Positions 53,282 to 63,496 are shown, counted from the stretch's first letter. The stretch: DNA of 64,000 bases from Paludibacteraceae bacterium (GCA_016937795.1 JAFGVV010000046.1:84285-148284), one strand, 5' to 3'. Numbers and translations: made by a program. The notes: generated from the sequence alone by a model not told the origin.

Positions 53282-56068
53282 ATGAATGCAAAAAATTACT
53301 TTAAAAAGCTTTTAATGCTTGTGGCAGCCATGGCCATAACTTCAACTTTTGGAGCGAAAGCTGATTGGGTAAAGAATGTGCAGATATCGTACTACGATTT
53401 TCTGAGTGGAACACATTCATTTACCACAGCAAATTCTAATTTGTCGGGAAATAACGTAGGTGCTCCAACAGTGGCAGACGGTTATCTTTTTGCTGCTGCC
53501 AGTGGCAGTGGAGGACGTGGCACAAAAATCACCAATATGACTTCGACCGATGAACGTCAGGATACTGTGTATTACGAATTCGACTGGAATCCGTACAAAC
53601 TTATCGGACAAGCAAACTCTGAGGGAACCAATGGTACTGAACCTGCTGCTTTTGGCGTTTGTATCGTGCGCGGAAGCAACGATAGTATTGCTTTTGGTTT
53701 GTGGTTCGAACGCTGGAGTCTGAAAGCCGGTTCGAAATACAATACTGCCGAAGGTACAGAACCTCTCGGCGATATACATTTAATGAACATCAGTACCGAC
53801 CCGAACAATCCTGTACCAGCAAAAGTGGTGGAACAAACCAAACCCGATTTATCCACATGGTCGTACTACACAAATACGCTTGTGCCATTTGCCATGCAGG
53901 ATTTAAATTATTCTAGCAATTTCTACGCAGAAAAATGCGATAGTATCAATCAATCGACCAATCTTGGTGCTGCATTCAAAATGAATCGTTGGTACCATAT
54001 CAAGGCTGTGCTCGACTTTAAGACCAAAATGGTAACATCTTTCGAAATTTACGAAAAAGATCAGCCCTCAAATAAAAAAACTTACACCGATCTTCCTTTT
54101 GTAAACACCGGAACAAACGATGTATCTCGTCTTGAAATTGCAAGCACACGTGGAAAAACAGAAGGTGCCACCGGCAATGGTGCAAGTACCAATTACGAAC
54201 AACGTTTCGATAATTTCGACATATATACAGTACGCGAAGCTGAAGCCGCTACAGTAACAATTAAATATGTGGACGAAAACGACGCAGTTATAAAAGAAGC
54301 CCGTGAAATTCCAAATATTGAAGTAGGTACAACTTATACAGCTGCAGCTGCAGATAAAGTTACCATTATTATTGGCGAAGATTATTATGTATATGATGAA
54401 AACTCTGTGGACAGCGTAGTTGTGGCAACTGGTGGTAGCGAAATTGTTCTTAAGTTTATCAAAGCTATTCCTTCAGCAACCACAGTGCATCTGACTGCTC
54501 CCGAAAGTGCAGAATTATACAAAGATGTAAAAGTTGACATTGCTGTTAAAGATGCAAATAATGATGCAGTACCATTTGGTGATGTGTTGGTTTATGTAAA
54601 TAATCTGGTAAAAAACCGTGTCACTCTCGATGTATTAGGAACCGGATCAGTTACATTCCCTAACCTTTTAGTAGGCGACGAACCAATCTCGGCTGTTTAC
54701 ATTGGCGACCACATAAACTATTCAACAAGTGACACTGCCAGAACAACTGTGACCATCACTCCTTCCACAAGCGATATCAAACCTTATCCTGTATATTTCG
54801 ATCTGGTTGATCAGCCCGAAATTCAGGCTTATGACAGAGAAAGAGGAATGACTACAGCCACTCCACGTGGTTTCACTCATTATTTCAGCAGGGATTCACT
54901 CGAAGGAATCACTGTAACAGATACTATTCATCCTACGTGGAAAGTAGGTTATTACTATGCTGGTAGCACTTACGATAAAATTGACAATGCTTACAATCGT
55001 GCCGATCTTGTTATTGTTCCGCTTGGTAGCAATCGTCCAACCTGGGTGAAATTTAAAACCCCATGGTTAAATGCAGGTAGCTACAATATTTACATTTCTC
55101 ACCGTGTAAGTGGCGATCCAAAAACCAATATGACAACCATCCAGATGAACGACAAGGAATTGTATTTCCCGAACGAAGAAATGTATGGCCGTTGGTTTAA
55201 ATCGTGGATGGGCGTCAACAACCGCCGTCGTTGGAATGCAACCGGACATTCCGGAAGTATGGGCATGAATTATATCGGATCTGTAAGTATTGACGAATCG
55301 GGGTCTCAACAACTCAAAATTAATGTAGTGGCTGAGAATGGCGCAAATTACAATCTCGACATGTTACAGTTTATCCCTGTGGATATGGACTCGTTGGACA
55401 TCAACATTCCTGCTGCTGAAAGTATGGCTAAAAATTATTACCCAATGTTCGACTGGTTAGGTTTTGCGCATTTGGATGGCACTACAACAGGTATGACATC
55501 GTTCTCAGACTATACCGAATTTGCGGTTCCATATCAGGTAGCTGACCCTACTGTTTATGAAAAAATAAATGGCAAAATTGAATCCTTGGGAATTAAAACC
55601 TTAACCATCGACAGTGAAGAAATGATTGCGAACTACGTGATTGTTTACAAAGCCGAAGATAAATGGACACGTGTAGCCGAAGGTGCAATTACCGAAGAAA
55701 ATGACTTTAGTTACGAATTGCCGGCCGGAGATTATTATTATCAGGAAATCAACTATATCGATATGGGTATTTTAGGTGCAGCAGGTTATCGTACATTTAT
55801 CAGCGATGGCAGTTTCACCGTAGAAGCTCCAAATCAGGTGATCAACCAGGCTAATTCGAAAATCAAAACATTCTCATTGAATGGTTCGCTCGTAGTGCGT
55901 GGTATCGAAGCCGGTGCAGCTATTCAGATTTCAGATCTGTCGGGTCGTATCATTTCAAATACTAAATCGGTGTCTACTTCTTACACCAAAGCACTTCCAA
56001 CAGGTGTGTATATTGTAAAAGTACTTTCCGAAGGTGAAATTTCAAGAACAAAAGTAATAGTGAAATAA
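53282..56068 (+). CDS. Large secreted protein with Ig-like modules and type IX sorting domain
   Basis: A 928-residue protein. A signal peptide (residues 1-27, MLVAAMAITSTFGAKA) precedes a jelly-roll domain at about 30-320 (YYEFDWNPYKLIGQANS ... RFDNFDIYTV). A MucBP-like module (VTIKYVDENDAVIKEAREIP, 325-395) and an Ig-like repeat (400-495) follow. Next is a beta-sandwich (about 505-720) that looks shared with the fasciclin lipoprotein at 44276. The end (SLNGSLVVRGIEAGAAIQISDLSGRI... GVYIVKVLSEGEISRTKVIV) is a type A T9SS sorting domain. No active site is recognisable, so it looks like an adhesive or scaffold protein on the cell surface. Its gene has its own promoter, but lies just after the fasciclin-SusCD operon. 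Confidence 0.88.
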   Translation: MNAKNYFKKLLMLVAAMAITSTFGAKADWVKNVQISYYDFLSGTHSFTTANSNLSGNNVGAPTVADGYLFAAASGSGGRGTKITNMTSTDERQDTVYYEFDWNPYKLIGQANSEGTNGTEPAAFGVCIVRGSNDSIAFGLWFERWSLKAGSKYNTAEGTEPLGDIHLMNISTDPNNPVPAKVVEQTKPDLSTWSYYTNTLVPFAMQDLNYSSNFYAEKCDSINQSTNLGAAFKMNRWYHIKAVLDFKTKMVTSFEIYEKDQPSNKKTYTDLPFVNTGTNDVSRLEIASTRGKTEGATGNGASTNYEQRFDNFDIYTVREAEAATVTIKYVDENDAVIKEAREIPNIEVGTTYTAAAADKVTIIIGEDYYVYDENSVDSVVVATGGSEIVLKFIKAIPSATTVHLTAPESAELYKDVKVDIAVKDANNDAVPFGDVLVYVNNLVKNRVTLDVLGTGSVTFPNLLVGDEPISAVYIGDHINYSTSDTARTTVTITPSTSDIKPYPVYFDLVDQPEIQAYDRERGMTTATPRGFTHYFSRDSLEGITVTDTIHPTWKVGYYYAGSTYDKIDNAYNRADLVIVPLGSNRPTWVKFKTPWLNAGSYNIYISHRVSGDPKTNMTTIQMNDKELYFPNEEMYGRWFKSWMGVNNRRRWNATGHSGSMGMNYIGSVSIDESGSQQLKINVVAENGANYNLDMLQFIPVDMDSLDINIPAAESMAKNYYPMFDWLGFAHLDGTTTGMTSFSDYTEFAVPYQVADPTVYEKINGKIESLGIKTLTIDSEEMIANYVIVYKAEDKWTRVAEGAITEENDFSYELPAGDYYYQEINYIDMGILGAAGYRTFISDGSFTVEAPNQVINQANSKIKTFSLNGSLVVRGIEAGAAIQISDLSGRIISNTKSVSTSYTKALPTGVYIVKVLSEGEISRTKVIVK

Positions 56069-56084
56069 ACTTTGCATACGGCAA

Positions 56085-56131
56085 TAAACCAAAAAAGAAC
56101 TTTCTGTTGCAGAAAGTTCTTTTTTGGTTTA
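56085..56131. terminator. Strong bidirectional terminator
   Basis: A 22-bp perfect inverted repeat (AAACCAAAAAAGAACTTTCT... and its complement) with a 3-base loop, between the T9SS gene and oxyR, which converge. T runs within both arms allow termination in both directions. Confidence 0.88.
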
Positions 56132-56154
56132 CTCTATAAAGTGATAATAAACAA

Positions 56155-57078
56155 TTACAGCTTAATGGCAAATTTCTTCAAACGAGCATCGAGCATATGC
56201 TGCGGAATAATTTTCTTCACTGTATTGGCCACGGCATTCATCATGCCTTCGCGTACATAATCGTGACGAATGACAAGCGCAATTTCGCGGGTTGCTTCGG
56301 GACGAACAATTCTACGCAGATTTAGCTTTTGTGTGTCGTTGAGCAAATCGACATGTAATTCGGGAATTACAGTGTAGCCTCCGTTGCGATCTACAATTTT
56401 CACAAGCGTATCGATGCTTCCGGCTTCGTAAGTAGACGAATGTGTTTTATTTTCGCAAAAATTAAATACCTGATTGCGCAAGCAGTGACCCTCCTCTAGC
56501 ACCCAGAGATGATCTAGTGGCATTTCGTTAGTCGACACTTCCTCCTGCACATACATAGCTTCATCGGGTGCAATATAAGCTATGAACTTTTCGTAATACA
56601 GCGGTACTTCGAGTATTTTCGGATCTTCGAGAGGTGTGGACAGAATAGCCATGTCAATTTCGGCAGTTTGAAGCTTCTCGATGATGGTTTCGGTTCGCAT
56701 TTCAGAAACTCTCAATGAAATCTCAGGATAATCGCTACGAAAAAGCGAAATAATCCCCGGTAATAAATAAGGAGCAACTGTAGGAATAATAGCCAGCGAA
56801 AGATTTCCTGCCACTGTACCACGTTGAACCAACACACTTTCCTTCAACTGATTGACATTAAAAAGCACAACCTGAGCCTGCTGAATAACAGCCAAGCCAA
56901 TTTCGGTAGGAACTATAGGATGCGACGAGCGGTCGAAAATGCGACAATCAAGCTCATCCTCTAATTTTTGAATCATGGCACTAAGGGTGGGTTGCGTTAC
57001 ACCACACATTTCGGCTGCACGTACAAAATGACGCGTTTTGTCCAAGGCTACTATATACTCAAGTTGTTGTAATGTCAT
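56155..57078 (-). CDS. oxyR: LysR-family hydrogen peroxide sensor OxyR
   Basis: A 307-residue LysR-type regulator. The N-terminal winged helix-turn-helix is MTLQQLEYIVALDKTRHFVRAAE and on to residue 60. The effector domain contains GHCLRNQVFNFC with Cys199 and Cys208 at the same numbers and spacing as the disulfide pair of E. coli OxyR, so peroxide sensing by disulfide formation is well supported. It would activate catalase, peroxiredoxin and Dps genes. None of these lie nearby. It sits 35 bases after uvrA on the same strand and may be cotranscribed with it. Confidence 0.95.
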   Translation of the reverse strand: MTLQQLEYIVALDKTRHFVRAAEMCGVTQPTLSAMIQKLEDELDCRIFDRSSHPIVPTEIGLAVIQQAQVVLFNVNQLKESVLVQRGTVAGNLSLAIIPTVAPYLLPGIISLFRSDYPEISLRVSEMRTETIIEKLQTAEIDMAILSTPLEDPKILEVPLYYEKFIAYIAPDEAMYVQEEVSTNEMPLDHLWVLEEGHCLRNQVFNFCENKTHSSTYEAGSIDTLVKIVDRNGGYTVIPELHVDLLNDTQKLNLRRIVRPEATREIALVIRHDYVREGMMNAVANTVKKIIPQHMLDARLKKFAIKL

Positions 57079-57086
57079 ACTGTTTT

Positions 57087-57110
57087 ATTTGAAAATTTGA
57101 GATTTGAAAA
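57087..57110. repeat. Short TTTGAAAA-type repeat between uvrA and oxyR
   Basis: On the plus strand, TTTGAAAA-TTTGAGA-TTTGAAAA-TTT. It resembles the 8-bp array at 35473-35544 but has only three units and one 7-bp step. It fills the spacer after the uvrA stop. Relative to these genes it reads in the opposite sense to the other arrays. Confidence 0.55.
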
Positions 57111-57113
57111 TTT

Positions 57114-59972
57114 TTATTTCAATCGGGTGTTGGCTTCAAGTTCGGGTTTTAAGAAGCGCCCTGTTTCACTTTTTTTATTTTTAGCAACTTCCTGTGGTGT
57201 TCCTGTGCAAATCACCTTCCCACCACCTGCACCACCTTCGGGGCCAATATCAATAATATAATCGGCCACTTTTATTACATCCATATTATGTTCAATCACA
57301 ATCACTGTATTTCCACGGTCAACAAGTCGATTCAACACATTTAACAATACACGAATATCATCGAAATGTAAACCTGTCGTTGGTTCGTCAAGTATGTACA
57401 ATGTTTTTCCGGTATCGCGTTTCGAAAGTTCGGTGGCTAATTTAACGCGCTGACTTTCGCCACCCGAAAGCGTGGTACTCGACTGTCCGAGTTTGATATA
57501 GCCAAGTCCCACGTCCTGAATGGTTTTGATTTTATTCAGTATTTGCGGTTGGTTTTCAAAAAACTCTACAGCCTGATTAATGGTCATTTCGAGTACATCG
57601 GCTATCGATTTTCCTTTAAAGCGAACTTCGAGCGTTTCACGGTTATAACGTTTACCGCCACAACTTTCGCATGGCACATACACGTCGGGCAAAAAGTTCA
57701 TTTCAATGGTTTTATAGCCATTTCCACCACACACATCGCAACGGCCGCCGGCAGTATTGAACGAAAAGCGCCCGGGTTTATATCCACGAATTTTCGCTTC
57801 GGGCAAAGTCACAAACACATTTCGGATATCCGAAAAAACACCTGTATATGTGGCCGGATTCGAACGTGGTGTGCGTCCGATAGGCGACTGATCCACTTCC
57901 ACTACCTTATCTATGTTCTCAAGCCCTTCCACGCTATCGTATTCCAACGGATCCTGCAGCGAACGATAAAAATACTGACTCAAAATTGGTTGTAAAGTTT
58001 CGTTGATCAATGTCGATTTACCGCTTCCCGAAACTCCGGTAACACAAATCATTTTCCCAAGCGGGAAAGTGACAGCTACATTCTTCAGATTATTTCCCTT
58101 TGCTCCTTTTATTGACAGAAAATTCCCGTTTCCGGGGCGTATTTCTTTCGGTATTTCAATTCTCTTTCTTCCGTTTAAATATGAAGATGTTAGCGTATCG
58201 GCTTTCAACATTTCGGCTGGTGTACCTGCAAAAACCACCTCGCCGCCATGACGGCCGGCATGCGGTCCCAAATCGACTACATAATCTGCTGCCAGCATCA
58301 TATCTTTGTCGTGTTCCACCACAATCACTGAGTTGCCGGTGTCGCGCAATTGCTTGAGCGAACGGATAAGTCGCTCATTGTCGCGCTGATGCAGCCCTAT
58401 ACTTGGCTCGTCGAGAATGTAGAGCACATTTACTAACTGCGAGCCGATTTGAGTAGCCAGACGAATACGCTGACTTTCGCCCCCCGAAAGCGATTGCGAA
58501 CTACGGTTAAGCGACAGATAATTGAGTCCCACATCGAGCAAAAACTGAAGTCGGGTACGAATTTCTTTCAAAATTTCTGTAGCAATGGTTTTTTGTTTCT
58601 CGCTCAGGTATTCATCCACGCCCGAAAGCCATTGGAACAAATCAGAAATATCCATTGCGGCTAATTCTGCAATATTTTTATCGTGTATGCGGAAGTGAAG
58701 CGATTCGCGACGCAAACGTTGCCCGTTACATTCAGGACATTTCACTTCTTTAGAATACTGATTAGCCCATTTCTGCTCGGTAGCCGAAGCTGAATTGTCC
58801 GATTGAATTTCAATATATTTCAGAATGCCATCATAGCTCAAAAAATAATTGGTGCCAATGGTCTGATTTTTAATATTCAAATGTTCGTCTGTCCCATTCA
58901 TAATTTCTCCCATTGCCTCATCGGGAATATCGACTACAGGCGTTTTCAGGTTCAGACCGTATTTTTCGAGAATTGCTTCAATTTGCCAGAATATTGTTGT
59001 GCTTTTGTGCTTTCCGAGCGGTGCTATTGCGCCCGCATAAATACTCAAACGTTTGTCAGGCACAATTTTGTCCATATCAATTTGGTTTACATAACCCAAA
59101 CCTTTGCAATGAGAACAAGCGCCATGTGGTGAATTGAATGAGAAATTGTGCGGCGCAGGCTCGTCGTACGAAACGCCACTCGTGGGGCACATCAACATTT
59201 TACTGAAATAGCGCCCTTCTACGGCATCTTTTTCGAGTAGCATTACCACGCCATTTCCCTGCTGCATGGCCTTTTGCATCGACTGTTTCAGGCGCTGACG
59301 GTCTTTTTCGCTGACAAGCAATTTGTCGATTACCACTTCAATATCGTGGTTTTTGTATCGATCCACTTTCAGTCCGTGTGTAAGTTCGCGCAATTCGCCA
59401 TCCACACGTACATTCAGAAAACCTTTTTTGCGAATTTGCTCAAAAAGCTCCTTATAATGCCCTTTACGTCCTCTGACAAGTGGCGCAAGCAGAAAGGTTT
59501 TCTTTCCTTCGTATTCTTTCAAAATTAAATCCACTATCTGGTCTTCGCTGTATTTCACCATTTTTTCGCCGGTGACGTACGAATAAGCATCTCCGGCACG
59601 GGCAAAGAGCAAACGCAGAAAGTCGTAAATTTCAGTAGTCGTTCCCACTGTGGAGCGCGGGTTTTTGTTGGTGGTTTTTTGCTCAATTGAAATCACCGGA
59701 CTCAGCCCCGTAATTTTATCCACATCAGGACGTTCCATATTTCCGAGGAAGCTACGTGCATAAGCCGAGAAAGTCTCGATGTAACGACGTTGCCCTTCGG
59801 CAAAAATGGTATCGAAAGCCAGCGACGATTTCCCACTTCCACTCAGGCCTGTAATTACGGTAAGTGCATTTCGTGGAATAGATACATCAATATTTTTCAG
59901 ATTGTGCACGCGGGCACCAATCACATCTACATATTCGGTTGGATCGGAAAGTATATTATTATTGTCAGTCAC
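57114..59972 (-). CDS. uvrA: Excinuclease ABC subunit A
   Basis: A 952-residue DNA damage sensor of nucleotide excision repair with two ABC ATPase modules. The Walker A sites are [15 protein letters not shown] and [15 protein letters not shown], and the two signature motifs are [17 protein letters not shown] and [17 protein letters not shown]. Zinc-binding cysteines are seen in [22 protein letters not shown] and [30 protein letters not shown] chose the GTG at 59972 ([27 protein letters not shown]). The open frame extends to a TTG at 60005, but that lies upstream of the promoter element at 59995-60002. Confidence 0.95.
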   Translation of the reverse strand: MTDNNNILSDPTEYVDVIGARVHNLKNIDVSIPRNALTVITGLSGSGKSSLAFDTIFAEGQRRYIETFSAYARSFLGNMERPDVDKITGLSPVISIEQKTTNKNPRSTVGTTTEIYDFLRLLFARAGDAYSYVTGEKMVKYSEDQIVDLILKEYEGKKTFLLAPLVRGRKGHYKELFEQIRKKGFLNVRVDGELRELTHGLKVDRYKNHDIEVVIDKLLVSEKDRQRLKQSMQKAMQQGNGVVMLLEKDAVEGRYFSKMLMCPTSGVSYDEPAPHNFSFNSPHGACSHCKGLGYVNQIDMDKIVPDKRLSIYAGAIAPLGKHKSTTIFWQIEAILEKYGLNLKTPVVDIPDEAMGEIMNGTDEHLNIKNQTIGTNYFLSYDGILKYIEIQSDNSASATEQKWANQYSKEVKCPECNGQRLRRESLHFRIHDKNIAELAAMDISDLFQWLSGVDEYLSEKQKTIATEILKEIRTRLQFLLDVGLNYLSLNRSSQSLSGGESQRIRLATQIGSQLVNVLYILDEPSIGLHQRDNERLIRSLKQLRDTGNSVIVVEHDKDMMLAADYVVDLGPHAGRHGGEVVFAGTPAEMLKADTLTSSYLNGRKRIEIPKEIRPGNGNFLSIKGAKGNNLKNVAVTFPLGKMICVTGVSGSGKSTLINETLQPILSQYFYRSLQDPLEYDSVEGLENIDKVVEVDQSPIGRTPRSNPATYTGVFSDIRNVFVTLPEAKIRGYKPGRFSFNTAGGRCDVCGGNGYKTIEMNFLPDVYVPCESCGGKRYNRETLEVRFKGKSIADVLEMTINQAVEFFENQPQILNKIKTIQDVGLGYIKLGQSSTTLSGGESQRVKLATELSKRDTGKTLYILDEPTTGLHFDDIRVLLNVLNRLVDRGNTVIVIEHNMDVIKVADYIIDIGPEGGAGGGKVICTGTPQEVAKNKKSETGRFLKPELEANTRLK

Positions 59973-59994
59973 AATTTTGGTTTTTATGAACTTG

Positions 59995-60002
59995 CAAAGA
60001 TA
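59995..60002 (-). promoter_or_regulatory. -7 element of uvrA
   Basis: Minus strand TATCTTTG (TAnnTTTG), 23 bases before the GTG at 59972. It decides the start codon in favour of 59972. Confidence 0.6.
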
Positions 60003-60060
60003 CAAAATTTGAACTACTTATTGTTTCTATCTATAATTTTTTAATATTGAAATGTGGTAT

Positions 60061-60102
60061 AAAAAAAACAGACCCGACAGTTTTTTAAACACTGTCAGGT
60101 CT
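60061..60102 (-). terminator. Rho-independent terminator of the lectin gene pair
   Basis: AGACC-c-GACAGT pairs with ACTGTC-a-GGTCT, followed on the minus strand by a run of eight T. Confidence 0.85.
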
Positions 60103-60138
60103 GAATCTTTAAGAAAAGCAACAAGGGAAAAACAAAAT

Positions 60139-62211
60139 TTATTTCGTGCCTGTCAGAATATTATATTTTTCGAGTCGAGTTTTCTGTACTTCATCATCGC
60201 GTTTAAGGAATTCCGTTAGCGGACGATTAGTATTAAAATAATCGGAGCTACTAATAATTTCGTAGTATTCTCTCGCCTGATCTTTGAACATTATGGCATA
60301 ATCGTAGTTCACTTTGTACGCCGTCCAGAAATCTTTGGTATGAACAGGCTCCGAAACCTTACGATACTTCACTACATCAGTGTAATCGGTAATTTTATAT
60401 TTAGCCTCCACAATAAGCTTTGCATCAGCCACATAATCTTTCTCTTTAATGTGCAACTTTACTTCTTTGTAAGGTAAATTGGTATTTATCGGATCATTCT
60501 CATTTGCAATATTGACCGTGTGATTAATTGCTCCTCCAGTTTGGTTGAACACATCCACATCGCGCCAAATATCAAGTGTTCGACCTGTATTCTGAGGTAT
60601 AAATGTGGCACCGGTAGTCACATCAATCAGTACCCACTCTGTCCATGGACCATCGTGATCGTCCCACATATGCACATTGGTTCCTTTGCTGTTTTTTCTA
60701 CCATCAGTACAAATTACTCTATCATTCACATCATATATTTTAAAGCGGCCTTCGCCCATATGTTTCAATCGGAAACGTTGGGCAGCCGATCCATTAGCCT
60801 CCCATACCTGAAGATTTACGCCATTACCGCTTTTGCCTCCGGCCACATCGATGCGTGCATTCGACATATTTCCTACTACAATTTCGTAAAAACCATCCTG
60901 ACCTGCTTTTTTAAATGCAAACTGACGGTCGATACCATTGTTATAATCCCAGATTTGAATATTTTGCCCTTTTTTAATATTGTTGTTATCACCGGGCAAA
61001 TCCCAGTAGGCACCTGCATCTTTTCCACGATTCATAGCCGACTGAATCAAATATTTTTTATTGGGATCGGGTTCTGAATAAATAGGCTCTTTGAACAAGC
61101 GTGGCTCACGAATTACAAGTGTAGCTTTCCCTTTTATCTTCGAAGCATATTTATCGAGTCCGCTTTTCAGAAAATCGGTAGCACTGGGGATATTCATAAC
61201 CTTATCAGCAATGGCCATCACTTCGTTCGAAGCTCCGACAGCTTTAAGCCCTTTGTTTAGTGCCATCTGTTTCATACCATCAGTATCGAGCAGAAAGCCT
61301 GTAGTTTCCAGAATTTTATCGGCATTGCTGCTTTTTCCCGGGCGCAACGAATCGCCAAGCTCCTGAGCCAGTTGAACACTCTGTACGGCTTTCTCCAATC
61401 TTTCTTTTTCTTTGTTCGCATCTTTCACCACCTCGTACATATTGTTAGGATTCATTTTAGGCGATTTTCCTTTTCCTAAAAATTTTGTAGGAGACAAATC
61501 GGGAATAAACGCATCCATTCCTGCTTTTACCACACCAGTAATTGCGGCATAGCTCGAAGGTGCATCCACTATAAGACTGACATTATACGAAAGTAGTTTT
61601 TGCTCACGGTATTCATCCTTCACATCGCCCTGTATGTAAAGATTCATTTTGTCCGAACCGGTTATAAAGTCGCGATTAGCTACCGGCTCTGTCACCACTA
61701 CTGAGTTCAGAATTACTTTTTCCTTGTAGGGCGTTAGTTTATAACTTTCGCCAATGGGTCTGTTCACGTATCCGCTCACATGAACCGTATCGGGCATTCG
61801 TACATACACTATTTCGCCACGACCGGGACCGTTGGGCTTCGATGAATTGTTGGATATTTCGATATTGAAATCCACTTTATGTCCGCCATAATATACTTCG
61901 TAAATGGCATCGGCAGGCGCAATAATATTTCGGTTAATTTCCATAGCATCCTGAAAGTCGAAAACCAAAAGTTTTCCCGGATGCTGCAAAATCCCAATAT
62001 CCACACCATTGCGCTTGTGCAGCGAATTCATTTTAATATTGATCACATCGCCTTTCGACACTGCAAATATTTTCAACAGTTTATTGTCGCGTTCCGATTT
62101 AAATGTACCTTTTACAATATTCACCGACTGTGCACTCAAGCTCGATAATGCCATAAGCAGCATAATCGTAAAAGTCAGTTTGATAATTATTTTAAAAAAT
62201 GCTCGTTTCAT
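60139..62211 (-). CDS. Exported protein with ricin-type beta-trefoil lectin domain
   Basis: A 690-residue exported protein. I chose the ATG at 62211 because it starts a signal peptide (MKRAFFKIIIKLTFTIMLLMALSSLSAQ). The upstream ATG at 62295 lies inside the previous gene. An N-terminal beta-rich domain is similar in pattern to that of the neighbouring gene product. Residues about 385-525 form a ricin-type trefoil with three QxW-like repeats (NIQIWDYN...RQFAF, VNLQVWEANGSAAQRFRL, TNVHMWDDHDGPWTEWVL). A helical region (about 240-360) contains KEKERLEKAVQSVQLAQELGD. The C-terminal 140 residues are beta-rich and unrecognised. No catalytic motif or T9SS sorting domain is seen. It binds a glycan, by inference from the trefoil. 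Gap to the gene before it is 25 bases, so the pair is an operon. Confidence 0.82.
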   Translation of the reverse strand: MKRAFFKIIIKLTFTIMLLMALSSLSAQSVNIVKGTFKSERDNKLLKIFAVSKGDVINIKMNSLHKRNGVDIGILQHPGKLLVFDFQDAMEINRNIIAPADAIYEVYYGGHKVDFNIEISNNSSKPNGPGRGEIVYVRMPDTVHVSGYVNRPIGESYKLTPYKEKVILNSVVVTEPVANRDFITGSDKMNLYIQGDVKDEYREQKLLSYNVSLIVDAPSSYAAITGVVKAGMDAFIPDLSPTKFLGKGKSPKMNPNNMYEVVKDANKEKERLEKAVQSVQLAQELGDSLRPGKSSNADKILETTGFLLDTDGMKQMALNKGLKAVGASNEVMAIADKVMNIPSATDFLKSGLDKYASKIKGKATLVIREPRLFKEPIYSEPDPNKKYLIQSAMNRGKDAGAYWDLPGDNNNIKKGQNIQIWDYNNGIDRQFAFKKAGQDGFYEIVVGNMSNARIDVAGGKSGNGVNLQVWEANGSAAQRFRLKHMGEGRFKIYDVNDRVICTDGRKNSKGTNVHMWDDHDGPWTEWVLIDVTTGATFIPQNTGRTLDIWRDVDVFNQTGGAINHTVNIANENDPINTNLPYKEVKLHIKEKDYVADAKLIVEAKYKITDYTDVVKYRKVSEPVHTKDFWTAYKVNYDYAIMFKDQAREYYEIISSSDYFNTNRPLTEFLKRDDEVQKTRLEKYNILTGTK

Positions 62212-62236
62212 ATTTATTTCCTCTGACTTTATTTGA

Positions 62237-63496
62237 TTAGTATTTAATTGATACATACTCGGTAGTTTTGGAGAATTTCGTTTCTGTCTTTTCAATCTGT
62301 TCTTTTTTCAGATTAAAAACCTCTTCTTTGGCTTTTACGGTAAAAAACGAAGGCACATAATACATTGCCGTAGCGCTTAAATGTATATTTTTAGCATGCA
62401 TCAAATACGAATTGGTCATGATGAAATATTTCTCAGTGGGTGGAATAGCTGAATTTACAAACAAATTTGTGATATTTCCTTTCTGAGTATAATCAAGGTC
62501 GGCCTCCGTTTTAGTATCAAGCTCAGTGGCTTTTTTCACAGCTTTACCTGCATCTTTATTGACCAGGCCAATCACCGAAGATACGGCATTTGTATATGTA
62601 TTGACTGCACCTTTAGCTTTCCCTGTGTTCGATTTCATTTCGCCAATAGTTTTGATATCCGAATGACGATTAGACATATAGTACATCACAGGAGCTTTGT
62701 TGGGCGCAGGACCTACGAGCGCCATCGCTCCATGTACAGCAAAACCGGCAGCAGGAGTCAGGAATATCGAAGCGGCTGTTCCGCCAATCTGACCCGCAAG
62801 CTCAGCAATAGCCCAATGCTTTTGTCCGCCCAAAACCGAGTTTAACGAATAGGTATAACATTTAAACTTCGCACCCTTAGGTACTTTATTAGGGTCAACA
62901 CCCATAGGAAAACCCTGCACATGATTACCATCAAGTGCCAGATTACCTTTCACCTGATCCTTAAAATTATACAGACTTATATTCTGAAATAAATATTTAT
63001 TGAAAACCTTCAAATCAATTTCGTTTTGTACTGCCGATTCGTAACCGACTGCCGTGTCCACCTTAAAACTAACTACTTCAGCCTTGTAGCGATTGTGTTT
63101 TGTCCATGCAGGATTGTAATCAGCTACAGCTCCCGGCTTACGAATAATATCCAGACCAATTGTTTGGTTAAACAAACCTTTCTTTTCGACAGACAGTGTG
63201 TAAACACCCTCACGCGACAAGCTGATTTCCTCTTCGAAGCCCGGAGTGTTTTCTTTACTCCAAACCACATCGCCCGACAAAGTTGTGATGCGAATGTTTC
63301 GCAACTCTTTACGTTTGCCCGTTACTACTTTCAGGAGCACTTTATCGCCCTGAGCAAATGCATAACTAAAGGTACGCCCATCCCTGTTTAGTTCGATATT
63401 ACCCTGAAAAACAGGAATACCTTCACTTTGGCACCGCACCTGCGACTGAAATACCACAAACAGCATCAGACACAAAAAAAGACACAGTTTTCTCAT
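62237..63496 (-). CDS. Exported protein of unknown function, partner of the lectin protein
   Basis: A 419-residue protein with a Sec signal peptide (MRKLCLFLCLMLFVVFQSQVRC). Residues about 25-120 form a beta-rich domain (FSYAFAQGDKVLLKVVTGKRKELRNIRITTLSGDVVW ... YTLSVEKKG) resembling bacterial pre-peptidase or jelly-roll domains. Residues about 228-265 are an unusual Gly/Ala-rich hydrophobic stretch (AIAELAGQIGGTAASIFLTP, then AAGFAVHGAMALVG). That stretch could insert in a membrane or form a hairpin, which is rare in an otherwise soluble exported protein. The remainder is beta-rich. I do not recognise the family. It is the first gene of the pair, and its promoter was not identified. Confidence 0.75.
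   Translation of the reverse strand: MRKLCLFLCLMLFVVFQSQVRCQSEGIPVFQGNIELNRDGRTFSYAFAQGDKVLLKVVTGKRKELRNIRITTLSGDVVWSKENTPGFEEEISLSREGVYTLSVEKKGLFNQTIGLDIIRKPGAVADYNPAWTKHNRYKAEVVSFKVDTAVGYESAVQNEIDLKVFNKYLFQNISLYNFKDQVKGNLALDGNHVQGFPMGVDPNKVPKGAKFKCYTYSLNSVLGGQKHWAIAELAGQIGGTAASIFLTPAAGFAVHGAMALVGPAPNKAPVMYYMSNRHSDIKTIGEMKSNTGKAKGAVNTYTNAVSSVIGLVNKDAGKAVKKATELDTKTEADLDYTQKGNITNLFVNSAIPPTEKYFIMTNSYLMHAKNIHLSATAMYYVPSFFTVKAKEEVFNLKKEQIEKTETKFSKTTEYVSIKY

Noticed and set aside
60003..60005. TTG start for uvrA giving a longer protein
   Set aside because: It lies upstream of the -7 element at 59995-60002 and would not be in the transcript. The family N-terminus also fits the GTG at 59972.
62212..62295. 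Earlier start for the lectin protein gene (MKRQKRNSPKLP...)
   Set aside because: It overlaps the end of the previous gene by 59 bases and would place 28 charged residues before an otherwise normal signal peptide.
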